DNA of 46,665 nucleotides. Origin: a virus. Shown here piece after piece: positions 8,628-16,250 of this stretch. Positions within the stretch are counted from its first letter, which is position 1, and every line of letters starts with the position of its first letter. Position numbers and translations under genes: made by a program. The notes under the pieces are model-generated. The model saw only the letters and a list, made by a program, of their open reading frames with translations, searched no databases and was not told where the DNA came from. The stretch lies in the IMG/VR virus record IMGVR_UViG_3300042894_004093, positions 1 to 46,665 of that record. One strand, written 5' to 3'.

Positions 8628-8843
8628 ATGGAACAAGGAGAAAAATATTTTGTAGCAAAAATCACTTCTGATTTATTGGATACTGAATCAGGTAAAGTAA
8701 AAAAAGTAAAAGAAGAGAAATTAGTTTTGGGTTACACACCCACGGACGTTGAGGCAAAAGTCACAAAAGTATACGAACACTATACAATGGACTGGAGAAT
8801 TACGTCAATTACCGAAAGTAAAATTGATGAGGTGATAGAATAA
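8628..8843 (+). CDS. Small protein, possibly DUF4494-like
   Basis: A 71-residue protein. The pattern of an N-terminal strand (KYFVAKI), a GKVKKVKEEKLVLGYTPTDVEAKV segment in two parts and a C-terminal strand resembles DUF4494-type small proteins found in Bacteroidota and their phages; I recall this pattern rather than having tested it. It starts 9 nt after the protease stop, so it is co-transcribed, and a strong terminator follows. Function unknown. Confidence 0.6.
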   Translation: MEQGEKYFVAKITSDLLDTESGKVKKVKEEKLVLGYTPTDVEAKVTKVYEHYTMDWRITSITESKIDEVIE

Positions 8844-8862
8844 AAACAAATAAAATACAAAT

Positions 8863-8898
8863 AAAAAAAGGGAATGACAATAGTTGTTCCCTTTTTTT
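8863..8898 (+). terminator. Rho-independent terminator after 8628-8843
   Basis: A perfect 12-bp inverted repeat: AAAAAAAGGGAA (8863-8874) with TTCCCTTTTTTT (8887-8898) around a 12-nt loop, ending in seven T. The symmetric A/T arms mean it could work on both strands. Confidence 0.9.
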
Positions 8899-8931
8899 AT
8901 GTCCAAAAATGAATTTTTTAACAAAATGATG

Positions 8932-8939
8932 TATTTATA
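8932..8939 (+). promoter_or_regulatory. TATTTATA late-type promoter motif, scaffold
   Basis: Exact TATTTATA 20 nt upstream of the scaffold ATG, in the gap after the terminator at 8863-8898. Confidence 0.6.
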
Positions 8940-8959
8940 TGAATAAGAAAAAAAATTAA

Positions 8960-10594
8960 ATGGCAATAAAAGAAACAGCTATTGAAGATGCACTATTCCA
9001 AATCAAGAATTTGGAGGAGGCTCTTAACAGAAATGCAAAAGGAATACTTTCTTCTACAATGAAGGAGGAAATCAGCTCTTTAGTAAAAGAATCTCTTAAA
9101 GAACAAGATGAGGTTGACACAGAAACTGAAACGGAAGTGGATGTTGATAATGAGGATGAAACAGGTGCTGAAGAACAAGATACCGAAATGGTAGATACTG
9201 AAGTAGAAGATGACGAAATGATACAACCACCTGTAGAACCTGAAGATGACACAATTGACTTAACCCAAGCTTCAGATGAAGAAGTTTTGAAAGTATTCAA
9301 AGCGATGGGCGACAATGATGGTGTTATCGTAAAAAAGGATAATAATATGTTACATTTATCTGATACAGAAAATAGTACAGATTACCTTATCCAACTTGGC
9401 GAATCTGAAGAAGAATTTTCTTTCTTTACAGATGATGAGTTAGAAATGATGGAATCATTTGAAGATGAAGATGAAGACGAAGATGAGTTTGAATTTGAGG
9501 ATGAAGACGAAGATGAGTTTGATTTTAATGAAATGATGGAATTTGATGAACTTGAGTTTGAGGACGATGAGGACATCTATGATGACTATGATTTTGAAGA
9601 ATTGGACTCAACTGAAATTGAGGATATGCCGATTAGAGACAAAGGGATGGTAAAAAGACACAAACGTGGTTTTGATGATATGTATGATGAATTTTCAGAA
9701 TCTGGTGCGGTACCATCTATTGAACCAGAATTTACAACTCCAAATAAAACAACACCAGTACAGGAAACAATTTATGAATTAGAACTTGATGATGAATCTG
9801 TTTCAGAAATGATGGAATTTGAAGACATGGAAATGAACTTTGATGATTATGGTGATGAGGAAGAAGAGTTTGAAATGGGTGAATCTTGGATGAATGAATC
9901 AAAGAAAACTATGAAAGCCAAAGGTATGGGTATGGGTAATGCCTCTAAATTCAAATACGGTAAAAAACCAAACCAAGAAGGAGGTTTCAAAACAAAAATG
10001 AAACAAGGAACCAGAGGGGTTGGAATGGGTAAAGCTAAATTTGAATATAAAGAGGAAGTTAACGGTGAAGGATTTGGAAAACAACCAAAGAAAATGGAAA
10101 CCAAAGAAGCATCAAGAACTTTAGGTAACGGTAAAAGATGGGGAAGAAAAGGTTTAGACAAACCAAAAGCAGCACCACGTCATTTAAGAGTTGAAAGTTC
10201 AAAAGAACTTGATTTATTGAGAGCTAAAAATGAAGAATACAGAAAAGCTCTTGATTTGTTCAGAACTAAATTAAATGAAGTTGCAATTTTTAATTCTAAC
10301 CTTGCATACGCAACCAGATTGTTTACCGAACATTCAACAACAAAACAAGAAAAAATCAACATTTTGAGAAGATTTGACAATGTTGATACTTTGAAAGAGT
10401 CAAAAAATCTTTATAGAGTGATTAAAAGTGAGTTAGGAACTGGAGGACCGAGCGCCTCACCTATTACAGAATCAGTACAAAGAACAGTAGAAAAAACACC
10501 TTCAACAGGATCTGCAGTAAATTTGATTGAATCTAAAACTTACGAAAATCCTCAATTCTTAAGAATGAAAGATTTAATGACAAAAATTAAATAA
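8960..10594 (+). CDS. Prohead core scaffold (T4 gp22-like)
   Basis: Internal scaffold around which the capsid assembles before being degraded by the prohead protease. The protein is 544 residues, about twice T4 gp22. Residues ~45-310 are extremely Asp/Glu-rich, ~320-405 form a basic Gly/Lys/Met-rich segment, and ~415-495 form a helical domain (LNEVAIFNSNLAYATRLFTE followed by KINILRRFDNVDTLKE) typical of gp22-like core proteins. It lies directly upstream of the major capsid gene, the canonical place. Low-complexity acid runs may expand or contract. Confidence 0.88.
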   Translation: MAIKETAIEDALFQIKNLEEALNRNAKGILSSTMKEEISSLVKESLKEQDEVDTETETEVDVDNEDETGAEEQDTEMVDTEVEDDEMIQPPVEPEDDTIDLTQASDEEVLKVFKAMGDNDGVIVKKDNNMLHLSDTENSTDYLIQLGESEEEFSFFTDDELEMMESFEDEDEDEDEFEFEDEDEDEFDFNEMMEFDELEFEDDEDIYDDYDFEELDSTEIEDMPIRDKGMVKRHKRGFDDMYDEFSESGAVPSIEPEFTTPNKTTPVQETIYELELDDESVSEMMEFEDMEMNFDDYGDEEEEFEMGESWMNESKKTMKAKGMGMGNASKFKYGKKPNQEGGFKTKMKQGTRGVGMGKAKFEYKEEVNGEGFGKQPKKMETKEASRTLGNGKRWGRKGLDKPKAAPRHLRVESSKELDLLRAKNEEYRKALDLFRTKLNEVAIFNSNLAYATRLFTEHSTTKQEKINILRRFDNVDTLKESKNLYRVIKSELGTGGPSASPITESVQRTVEKTPSTGSAVNLIESKTYENPQFLRMKDLMTKIK

Positions 10595-10618
10595 AATAAA
10601 CTTTTTAAACAAACCGTA

Positions 10619-10626
10619 TATTTATA
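10619..10626 (+). promoter_or_regulatory. TATTTATA late-type promoter motif, major capsid
   Basis: Exact TATTTATA 40 nt upstream of the capsid ATG. The leader between them is almost pure A/T and ends in an A-run directly before ATG. The repeat-fibre gene at 46353 has the same arrangement. Confidence 0.6.
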
Positions 10627-10666
10627 ATATACATAAAATTAAATAAAGCCTAAAAAAAATAAAAAA

Positions 10667-12526
10667 ATGGGAGCATTATTAGAATCAGGTCTTGTAGGTA
10701 ACATTGGGCTTAAGCACCTAAAAGTTATCAAAGAAGACACAATTAACAAATGGGACAGATTAGGGTTCCTTGATGGACTTAAAGGACATCTAAAAGAAAA
10801 CGTAGCACAGTTGTATGAAAACCAAGCTTCTTTCTTGATTAACGAAGCAACTTCTGAAGGTTCAAACGGAGCTTTTGAAACTGTTGTTTTCCCTATCGTA
10901 AGAAGAGTTTTCTCTAAATTGTTAGCTAACGATATCGTATCAGTACAAGCAATGAACTTACCTATCGGTAAATTGTTCTACTTTGTACCTCGTATCCAAG
11001 GTTATCAAGATGGATACGGAACAACTTCAGCAGAACACTATCCACCAATTGGATCACCTGAAGCCGCTACAGCAACACCACCACAAAATAATCCAGGACA
11101 GGGTTATGGTGATCCATCAGCAACTAACTTTCCTTTTGCTAAAAACCTTTATGACTTGTTCTACGAAGGTGCTGAAGCTGGACTTGATCCTCCAGGATTG
11201 TTTGATTATTCTAAAGGACGTTGGTCCGCAATTACATCTGCTGTTGGTGTTGTTAAGTGGTCTAATGGTTATTTAGTTGATGCTGATGCTACAAACGATC
11301 CTGCTTACATCGGTGTAACAAGAAAAGTTCTTTTACGTCTTTGTGGTTGGAGTAACGTTCCTGGTGCAGGTAAATTAATCGGTCCTGACGGAAACGAGAT
11401 TGATAGCGAGTCTTTCTTATCTGATTTGAAAATCCTACGTACTACTAACTTGGGGTTTGGTTCAAATAACGTTTGTCCTATTCCTACGGTAACTACTCCA
11501 TTGTTGTTTAGAGTTGTAACTCAAAAATACGGAAAAGGAATCGTTCAATATGGTAATTCTTACAAAACAACATTCCCTGATAATGGAAATGGTGGTTCAT
11601 TTAATAATATTTGTGACGCTGATGGATGTATTTTCCTTGAAGTAGATTTATCTTGCCCTGCTTGTGCTACTTGTGGAAATGATACACTTGATGGTTACAC
11701 AGGTTCATCTATTTCTGCTATCACTTCAGGAACTTCATTTACTGCTGTTTGGAGAAGATATGAAGAACTTGAGTTTGAAGAAAAAATCGGTGAGGTTTCT
11801 TTTGATTTAGAGTCTGTAACAGTTTCTGTATCTGAAAGAAAACTTAGAGCACAATGGTCTCCTGAATTAGCACAAGATGTTGCGGCATTCCACAACATTG
11901 ATGCTGAGGCTGAATTGACAGCCCTATTGTCAGAGCAAGTTGCCGCTGAAATCGACCGTGAAATTCTTCGTGACTTGAGAAAAGGAGCGGCTTGGAACCT
12001 ACGTTGGGATTACAACGGATGGAGAAGAATTGCACAAACTACATCTTACACTCAAAAAGATTGGAACCAAACTTTAATTACTGCAATCAACCAATTGTCT
12101 GCACAAATCCACAAATCTACTTTGAGAGGTGGTGCAAACTGGATCGTTGTATCTTCTGAAGTTTCAGCAATCTTTGATGATTTAGAATACTTCCACGTAT
12201 CTAACGCATCTCCTGAGCAAGATCAGTATAACATGGGTATTGAAAGAGTTGGTACTCTTGCAGGACGTTACCAAGTGTATCGTGATCCTTACTTCCCACC
12301 AAACCAAGTATTGTTGGGTCATAAAGGTACTTCACTTCTTGACACAGGTTACATCTACGCACCGTATGTACCTCTACAATTAACACCTACAATGTACAAT
12401 CCGTTCAACTTTACACCTATCAAAGGTATAATGACACGTTACGCGAAAAAAATGGTAAATAATAGATTTTACGCGCGTATTACTGTTGATGGTGTTCGTA
12501 CATTTGATTTGAGAGAATTGAGATAA
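10667..12526 (+). CDS. Major capsid protein (T4 gp23-like)
   Basis: HK97-fold shell protein, 619 residues (T4 gp23 is 521). FLINE|ATSEGSNGAFETV (57-70) aligns with the T4 maturation site FLAE|AEIGG, predicting cleavage after E60. VRRVFSKLLANDIVSVQAMN (78-97) and IDAEAELTALLSEQVAAEID (411-430) are gp23-family blocks, and the C-terminal LLDTGYIYAPYVPL and KGIMTRYAKK also match. The extra length lies largely in ~140-350, which includes a Cys cluster (C316, C321, C330, C333, C336) not found in T4. A strong terminator follows, consistent with very high expression. Confidence 0.97.
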   Translation: MGALLESGLVGNIGLKHLKVIKEDTINKWDRLGFLDGLKGHLKENVAQLYENQASFLINEATSEGSNGAFETVVFPIVRRVFSKLLANDIVSVQAMNLPIGKLFYFVPRIQGYQDGYGTTSAEHYPPIGSPEAATATPPQNNPGQGYGDPSATNFPFAKNLYDLFYEGAEAGLDPPGLFDYSKGRWSAITSAVGVVKWSNGYLVDADATNDPAYIGVTRKVLLRLCGWSNVPGAGKLIGPDGNEIDSESFLSDLKILRTTNLGFGSNNVCPIPTVTTPLLFRVVTQKYGKGIVQYGNSYKTTFPDNGNGGSFNNICDADGCIFLEVDLSCPACATCGNDTLDGYTGSSISAITSGTSFTAVWRRYEELEFEEKIGEVSFDLESVTVSVSERKLRAQWSPELAQDVAAFHNIDAEAELTALLSEQVAAEIDREILRDLRKGAAWNLRWDYNGWRRIAQTTSYTQKDWNQTLITAINQLSAQIHKSTLRGGANWIVVSSEVSAIFDDLEYFHVSNASPEQDQYNMGIERVGTLAGRYQVYRDPYFPPNQVLLGHKGTSLLDTGYIYAPYVPLQLTPTMYNPFNFTPIKGIMTRYAKKMVNNRFYARITVDGVRTFDLRELR

Positions 12527-12549
12527 TCAAAATCTTAAAATAGAACAAG

Positions 12550-12579
12550 AAAAAGGAGAACATTTTGTTCTCCTTTTTT
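12550..12579 (+). terminator. Strong terminator after the capsid gene
   Basis: A 12-bp perfect stem: AAAAAGGAGAAC (12550-12561) with GTTCTCCTTTTT (12567-12578), a 5-nt loop and a T-run. It ends the capsid transcript. Confidence 0.92.
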
Positions 12580-12618
12580 ATTTTATAAGAGTATGGTAAT
12601 TTAAATTGGGGATTTGTT

Positions 12619-12655
12619 CATCTACGTATTTATACTGATTCACATCTACGTATTT
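12619..12655 (+). repeat. 13-bp direct repeat upstream of secreted-protein gene
   Basis: CATCTACGTATTT occurs at 12619-12631 and again at 12643-12655, start-to-start distance 24 bp. The first copy runs into an exact TATTTATA (12627-12634), the second into TATTTTAT. It may be a duplicated promoter region or an operator pair. Confidence 0.6.
12627..12634 (+). promoter_or_regulatory. Upstream TATTTATA motif, secreted-protein operon
   Basis: Exact motif 62 nt upstream of the ATG at 12697, inside the first direct-repeat copy. A second exact motif lies closer to the gene, so this may be a tandem or decayed promoter. Confidence 0.4.
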
Positions 12656-12669
12656 TATCTGTAAGATTA

Positions 12670-12677
12670 TATTTATA
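12670..12677 (+). promoter_or_regulatory. Proximal TATTTATA motif, secreted-protein operon
   Basis: Exact TATTTATA 19 nt upstream of the ATG at 12697, within the usual distance for late-type genes in this window. Confidence 0.55.
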
Positions 12678-12696
12678 TAATATAAAACCGAAAGAT

Positions 12697-13782
12697 ATGA
12701 AAAATCTAATTTTAACCCTACTTTTTTTATTTCCATTTATTACAAAATCTCAAACTGTTGTTGAGTTTGATAATATGGAGACATCGTCAACATTGTATTC
12801 GTCCGCAGGATGGTGGACACCAGCAGTAACTGCGGGTTGGTTTAATAACACATTTGTTAGTTCTAATTTAAGTGCCGCAATTTATGGTTCAGGTTCAGGA
12901 ACATCTGGTAATGAACAGGATTGGTATTCATTACCAAACAAAACAGGTTTGGACATAAACAAACAATATCAATTAAAGTTTCGTTTGTCATCCCGTACAT
13001 TTTCAAATTCTACAGCAGCAACAAGAGGAGTTGATGTTGGAGATTTTGTTGATGTTCAGGTTTCTAGAAATGGGGGCACATTTATATCTGAACTAAGAAT
13101 AACAGGAAATAGTAATGCACAATGGACATATGCATCTACAGGTGTTGTAAATCATACTGCAAACGGAACTTTTACAAATTCTGCAGCACCCACAGGAGAT
13201 GTGTATCAAGCACCTGCAGGTACGACAACAACCGCACCTTCTACAGTTTATTTAACGTTTCCTTATGGAACATCACAATTGGCAATTGATTTATTTTGTA
13301 GAGTAAATTCGGCAGGTGAAGAATGGTGGATTGACAATATTGAATTGTTGGATATTACACCCATATCACTTCCTGTAGAGTTAATTTCTTTTGATGGGTT
13401 ATCAACAGACGAAGGTAATTTATTAATATGGAAAACAGCTTCCGAACATAATTCTGACTACTTTGTTATTGAATCGTCTATTGATGGGGAAAAATACAAT
13501 CCTGTTGATGTTGTAAAAGCGGCAGGTAATAGTGTAGAAATTTTGGAGTATAATTTATTAGATATAAAATACACATCAAATATCACATATTACAGATTAG
13601 TTCAATACGATTTTGATGGGGAAAACAAAACATACGGGCCAATTTCTGTAGATAATAGAGTTCAAAAGAAAAAAGTTGTAAAAATTGTAACAATGACAGG
13701 ACAAGAAGTTACTGAATTTGTATCAGGTGGAATTTATTTAGAGGTTTATGAAGATGGTAGCGTAAATAGGATATATAAATAA
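12697..13782 (+). CDS. Secreted protein with T9SS-cargo-like architecture
   Basis: A 361-residue protein with a clear signal peptide (MKNLILTLLFLFPFITKSQ). A ~200-residue Ser/Thr/Gly/aromatic-rich beta region follows. Then comes the linker block characteristic of Bacteroidota secreted proteins: LPVELISFDGL (~226-236), LLIWKTASEHNSDYFVIESS and YYRLVQYDFDGE. The tail, KIVTMTGQEV...GGIYLEVYEDGSVNRIYK, matches the last strands of a type A type IX secretion sorting domain, but the usual N-terminal NPNP-type strand is missing. It probably came from a host gene. It overlaps the next gene by one base (TAATG). Export to the cell surface is inferred. Confidence 0.85.
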   Translation: MKNLILTLLFLFPFITKSQTVVEFDNMETSSTLYSSAGWWTPAVTAGWFNNTFVSSNLSAAIYGSGSGTSGNEQDWYSLPNKTGLDINKQYQLKFRLSSRTFSNSTAATRGVDVGDFVDVQVSRNGGTFISELRITGNSNAQWTYASTGVVNHTANGTFTNSAAPTGDVYQAPAGTTTTAPSTVYLTFPYGTSQLAIDLFCRVNSAGEEWWIDNIELLDITPISLPVELISFDGLSTDEGNLLIWKTASEHNSDYFVIESSIDGEKYNPVDVVKAAGNSVEILEYNLLDIKYTSNITYYRLVQYDFDGENKTYGPISVDNRVQKKKVVKIVTMTGQEVTEFVSGGIYLEVYEDGSVNRIYK

Positions 13783-14264
13783 TGTTAAAAAAGTATGATT
13801 TTATTGTAAGGTTGTTTGTAATCATTTTAGCATTACTACAACCTTACATTGTTTATAGGGCATTGGGAGATATAGAAGCCCTGTCGTTAGTTTGGGGAAC
13901 ACCATTAGAACCCTTATTTATTGCAACAAATGCCCTTACAAGTTATTATTTATTTTCAATGAAAAGGTGGGAACTACCTGCACTTTGTTTATTATTATTA
14001 ACATCCTTTTCATTAGTAACATATCCAATTGCACACGACATTATTGCAATTTGTTTTTTTGTTTCAGTGATATATCCATTATATATGACAAAAAGATTTA
14101 AGTATTTTTTGTATCTATATTTAATTAGTTTGGTTGTTGGTTTTTTTTGGGGGATATTTTGGATGGAGGTGTGGGGTATAGTTGTGATGTGTGTGTACCA
14201 CTTATTTTTAATTACATATAAAAGATTACTCCGTTCTAGAAAGAACTCTAATAGCTTTAGATAA
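13782..14264 (+). CDS. Multi-pass membrane protein
   Basis: A 160-residue, very hydrophobic protein with about five transmembrane segments (roughly residues 8-28, 45-60, 66-100 as one or two, 108-126 and 129-148) and a basic C-terminus (KRLLRSRKNSNSFR). No family is recognised. It is translationally coupled to the secreted protein (shared base of TAATG), so the two probably act together at the envelope. Holin, superinfection-exclusion or export-helper roles are all possible; it is larger than typical holins. Its 3' end overlaps the convergent gene at 14226 by 39 nt. Confidence 0.75.
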   Translation: MLKKYDFIVRLFVIILALLQPYIVYRALGDIEALSLVWGTPLEPLFIATNALTSYYLFSMKRWELPALCLLLLTSFSLVTYPIAHDIIAICFFVSVIYPLYMTKRFKYFLYLYLISLVVGFFWGIFWMEVWGIVVMCVYHLFLITYKRLLRSRKNSNSFR

Positions 14265-14441
14265 AACTTCCACCTCACCTAAAGTAAACGCACCTCTTTG
14301 ATAGGCGGATTTAACACCCTCAATTAAATAAAACATTGAGTGTTCTTTATTCATAGAATCTAATATGGTATCTAAATGTTCTTCAGACAAAAGTTCAATA
14401 GTCCCAAAAATATTACCAAACGCTTCATTTCCTTTTTCCAT
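14226..14441 (-). CDS. Small helical hypothetical protein
   Basis: A 71-residue mostly helical protein (EEHLDTILDSMNKEH, then FTLGEVEVLSKAIRVLS), without a known family. Its amphipathic pattern and ordinary amino-acid composition argue for a real gene, although it overlaps the 3' end of the membrane-protein gene on the other strand by 39 nt. It is divergent from the gene at 14465 and only 23 nt separate the two starts. No promoter is recognised for it. Confidence 0.6.
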   Translation of the reverse strand: MEKGNEAFGNIFGTIELLSEEHLDTILDSMNKEHSMFYLIEGVKSAYQRGAFTLGEVEVLSKAIRVLSRTE

Positions 14442-14450
14442 ATTCTATGA

Positions 14451-14458
14451 TATTTATA
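14451..14458 (+). promoter_or_regulatory. TATTTATA motif upstream of 14465
   Basis: Exact TATTTATA 6 nt upstream of the preferred ATG at 14465. The distance is the shortest in the window; a transcript from here would be nearly leaderless. It also argues against the longer start at 14447, whose codons would lie in the motif. Confidence 0.4.
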
Positions 14459-14464
14459 AAGGTA

Positions 14465-15100
14465 ATGATAATTGACGATATTATAAAGAAAATATTAAAG
14501 GAAGCAAATACTTCTGTTACCGCGGGTTTATATAATGGACCTGTTGAAATAGGTTTAAAAAAATGGAAAGAAAGTGAATTAGGTCCTTTTTATAAATTTG
14601 TTGATACTGAATTCAACCACAACAAAAAACAAAAAACTTTGAAAAATAATATTAAAAAAACTGTGGGTGTTTGGGAGAAAAATGCTGACGGTACGTATGA
14701 TGTTGATGAACACGATGTTCACGCAATCAGTGAGGATTTAGCAGTATGGTTTGGAACAAAGAAAAAACCTAAAGGTTCAAAACAACCAAAAGGTCCTTGG
14801 GTGGACATTTGCCGAAAAGTTAACGGAAAACATCCACCTTGTGGAAGAAGTGATGCGGATAAAGGTTCGTATCCTAAATGTAGAGCCGCGGGTGTTGCGG
14901 GTAAAATGTCTGATTCACAAAAAAAAGCAGCCTGTCAACAGAAAAGAAGAGCAGAAAAAAAAGACACACAATCAGGTAAAGGACAAAAACCTGTAATGAC
15001 ATCCTACAAACCAAAAAATGAAAACACAGAAAAAAATATCGTAACTTTAACTGAAACTGATTTGATGAGAATTGTCAGAAGAGTTCTTAATGAACAATAA
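14465..15100 (+). CDS. Basic Cys-motif protein with targeting-like helices
   Basis: About 211 residues. The start MIIDDIIKKILKEANTS is preferred over ATG 14447 because the longer form would overlap the TATTTATA motif. The N-terminal helix ends in ILKE|A, an ideal gp21-type cleavage site. The C-terminus, LTETDLMRIVRRVLNEQ, is a second helix of the same type. Between them lies a basic domain with WVDICRKVNGKHPPCGRSD and GSYPKCRAAGVAGKMSD, a Cys-containing motif that I associate with phage and large-virus proteins of unknown function. An internal capsid protein is the favoured guess; a metal-binding role is possible. Confidence 0.75.
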   Translation: MIIDDIIKKILKEANTSVTAGLYNGPVEIGLKKWKESELGPFYKFVDTEFNHNKKQKTLKNNIKKTVGVWEKNADGTYDVDEHDVHAISEDLAVWFGTKKKPKGSKQPKGPWVDICRKVNGKHPPCGRSDADKGSYPKCRAAGVAGKMSDSQKKAACQQKRRAEKKDTQSGKGQKPVMTSYKPKNENTEKNIVTLTETDLMRIVRRVLNEQ

Positions 15101-15120
15101 TAACATCAAGTAGAAAAAGT

Positions 15121-15552
15121 TTAATCGTTTAATTTATTTGATATTTTTTGTAATACGTTGTGTAGTGAATTTTTGATTTGTGAATTAACCTTATCTTCGT
15201 AGTTTAGTCTTCTTTTTTCTGCTTCACTATCAAAGATAAATGTAATTCGTTCCCAATCTCTTTGGCTTAATTTTACACTATAATGATAAACGTGGTTAGT
15301 CAAATCAACTCTACCATAATCCATTGTGATGAATAAATCCATGTCTTTGTTCTCTATGTATCTTTTGTTTGACATAGGAGCAATCATAAACTTTGACGTT
15401 GGATTTTTAATCATTTTAAGACATATCTGAAATGTTGTCTTTTCGTATGTGGTAACTTCTTCTTCCGCAGTAGGCATAAAGCTACTACGTTTACTCCAAA
15501 TATACAATTTTAATTTTGTTCTGGTAAAAAATCTGATTATTCTCTTTTTCAT
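15121..15552 (-). CDS. Hypothetical protein with host-type promoter
   Basis: About 143 residues of unknown family. The N-terminus is very basic (MKKRIIRFFTRTKLKLYIWSKR) and the rest mixed, with a helical C-terminus. An upstream in-frame ATG at 15573 would add seven residues, but it lies within a TTTG-N21-TATCTTTG promoter; the predicted transcription start falls downstream of it, so 15552 is chosen. The Bacteroidota-type promoter and the absence of TATTTATA suggest expression early, unlike its neighbours. Confidence 0.65.
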   Translation of the reverse strand: MKKRIIRFFTRTKLKLYIWSKRSSFMPTAEEEVTTYEKTTFQICLKMIKNPTSKFMIAPMSNKRYIENKDMDLFITMDYGRVDLTNHVYHYSVKLSQRDWERITFIFDSEAEKRRLNYEDKVNSQIKNSLHNVLQKISNKLND

Positions 15553-15570
15553 CGTTTTGTTTTTATTTAA

Positions 15571-15603
15571 CAAAGATAATGAAAAATATTTGAATAAAAC
15601 AAA
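15571..15603 (-). promoter_or_regulatory. Host-type promoter TTTG-N21-TATCTTTG
   Basis: On the minus strand TTTG (15600-15603) is followed after 21 nt by TATCTTTG (15571-15578), an exact match to the Bacteroidota -33/-7 pattern TTTG...TAnnTTTG. It lies 18 nt upstream of the ATG at 15552. Confidence 0.6.
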
Positions 15604-15619
15604 TTAATTAAAAATTATT

Positions 15620-16066
15620 TTAACAGTAAGAACCCGAACAATGTTTTTTACCGTCAAGTCCTTTGATTTTACCTTTACAAACTTGGACAGCAAAACCATT
15701 GGCGTATGCCGAAGGGTAAACCTCAAACTTTGCTTTTGCCGCAGCTTTACCTCTTGCACAAAGTTTGGTTCCTGTTTTCTTTTTTCCTTCCGACATTACC
15801 ATGTCGTCATTAACCATATTTTCTCGTTTTGATTCGTTCATAATAAAGTCAAATACTTGATCCATATTATTTTTAGCTTCAGCAATATGATCTTGTGCCC
15901 AATCGTGTCCATTTTCTAAAATTGATTCGACCATATTTTCATCTAAATCTAATAACATATCACATTGTCTTCTCATTTGTTGTAAGTTAGAAAAGAACAT
16001 ATATCTTGATGAACGATCACCTTCTTCTTTTATAACCCTTTTAATAATTCTGTCTAAATTTTTCAT
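15620..16066 (-). CDS. Small protein with targeting-like N-terminus and YPSAYAN motif
   Basis: 148 residues. The N-terminal helix MKNLDRIIKRVIKEEGD resembles a capsid-targeting leader ending in IKE|E. The C-terminal ~55 residues are basic and hold the motif LCARGKAAAKAKFEVYPSAY followed by ANGFAVQVCKGK, with four Cys in all; I recall this motif from other phage proteins of unknown function. It starts 10 nt after the upstream adhesin gene's stop, suggesting one transcript. With the gene at 14465 it forms a pair of short basic Cys proteins with the same kind of leader. Confidence 0.75.
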   Translation of the reverse strand: MKNLDRIIKRVIKEEGDRSSRYMFFSNLQQMRRQCDMLLDLDENMVESILENGHDWAQDHIAEAKNNMDQVFDFIMNESKRENMVNDDMVMSEGKKKTGTKLCARGKAAAKAKFEVYPSAYANGFAVQVCKGKIKGLDGKKHCSGSYC

Positions 16067-16076
16067 ATTGTATATT

Positions 16077-16250
16077 TTAACTATTTAATCCATTTCCACC
16101 AATTACAATCATATTTAATTGCGTGACTGGTGTCCCGTAACCATCAGTCCAAACAGGATGAGGTGGTGTTATAATATTTATAGTTGAACCAGTGGCACCA
16201 CAGTCACAACAAATTTCACAAACTGTTGATTCAGTATTTGCACTTCTCGG
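16077..16250 (-). repeat. Shared C-terminal cassette, copy 1
   Basis: Encodes the last 57 residues of the 917-residue adhesin, starting PRSANTESTVC and ending IGGNGLNS. By eye 48 of 57 residues are identical to copy 2 at 18845-19018, while many third codon positions differ. Confidence 0.85.

Noticed and set aside
9382-9576. Ser-rich open frame on the minus strand
   Set aside because: It is the mirror of the Asp/Glu-rich codons of the scaffold gene (GAT/GAA read backwards); low complexity and no start signals.
14447-14464. Longer start for the Cys-motif protein
   Set aside because: Its codons contain the TATTTATA motif; the next Met gives a leader helix like that of related proteins.
16170-16200. 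TATTTATA-like sequence on the + strand inside the adhesin gene
   Set aside because: It lies inside a minus-strand coding region with no + strand gene downstream; such hits are expected by chance in A/T-rich DNA.
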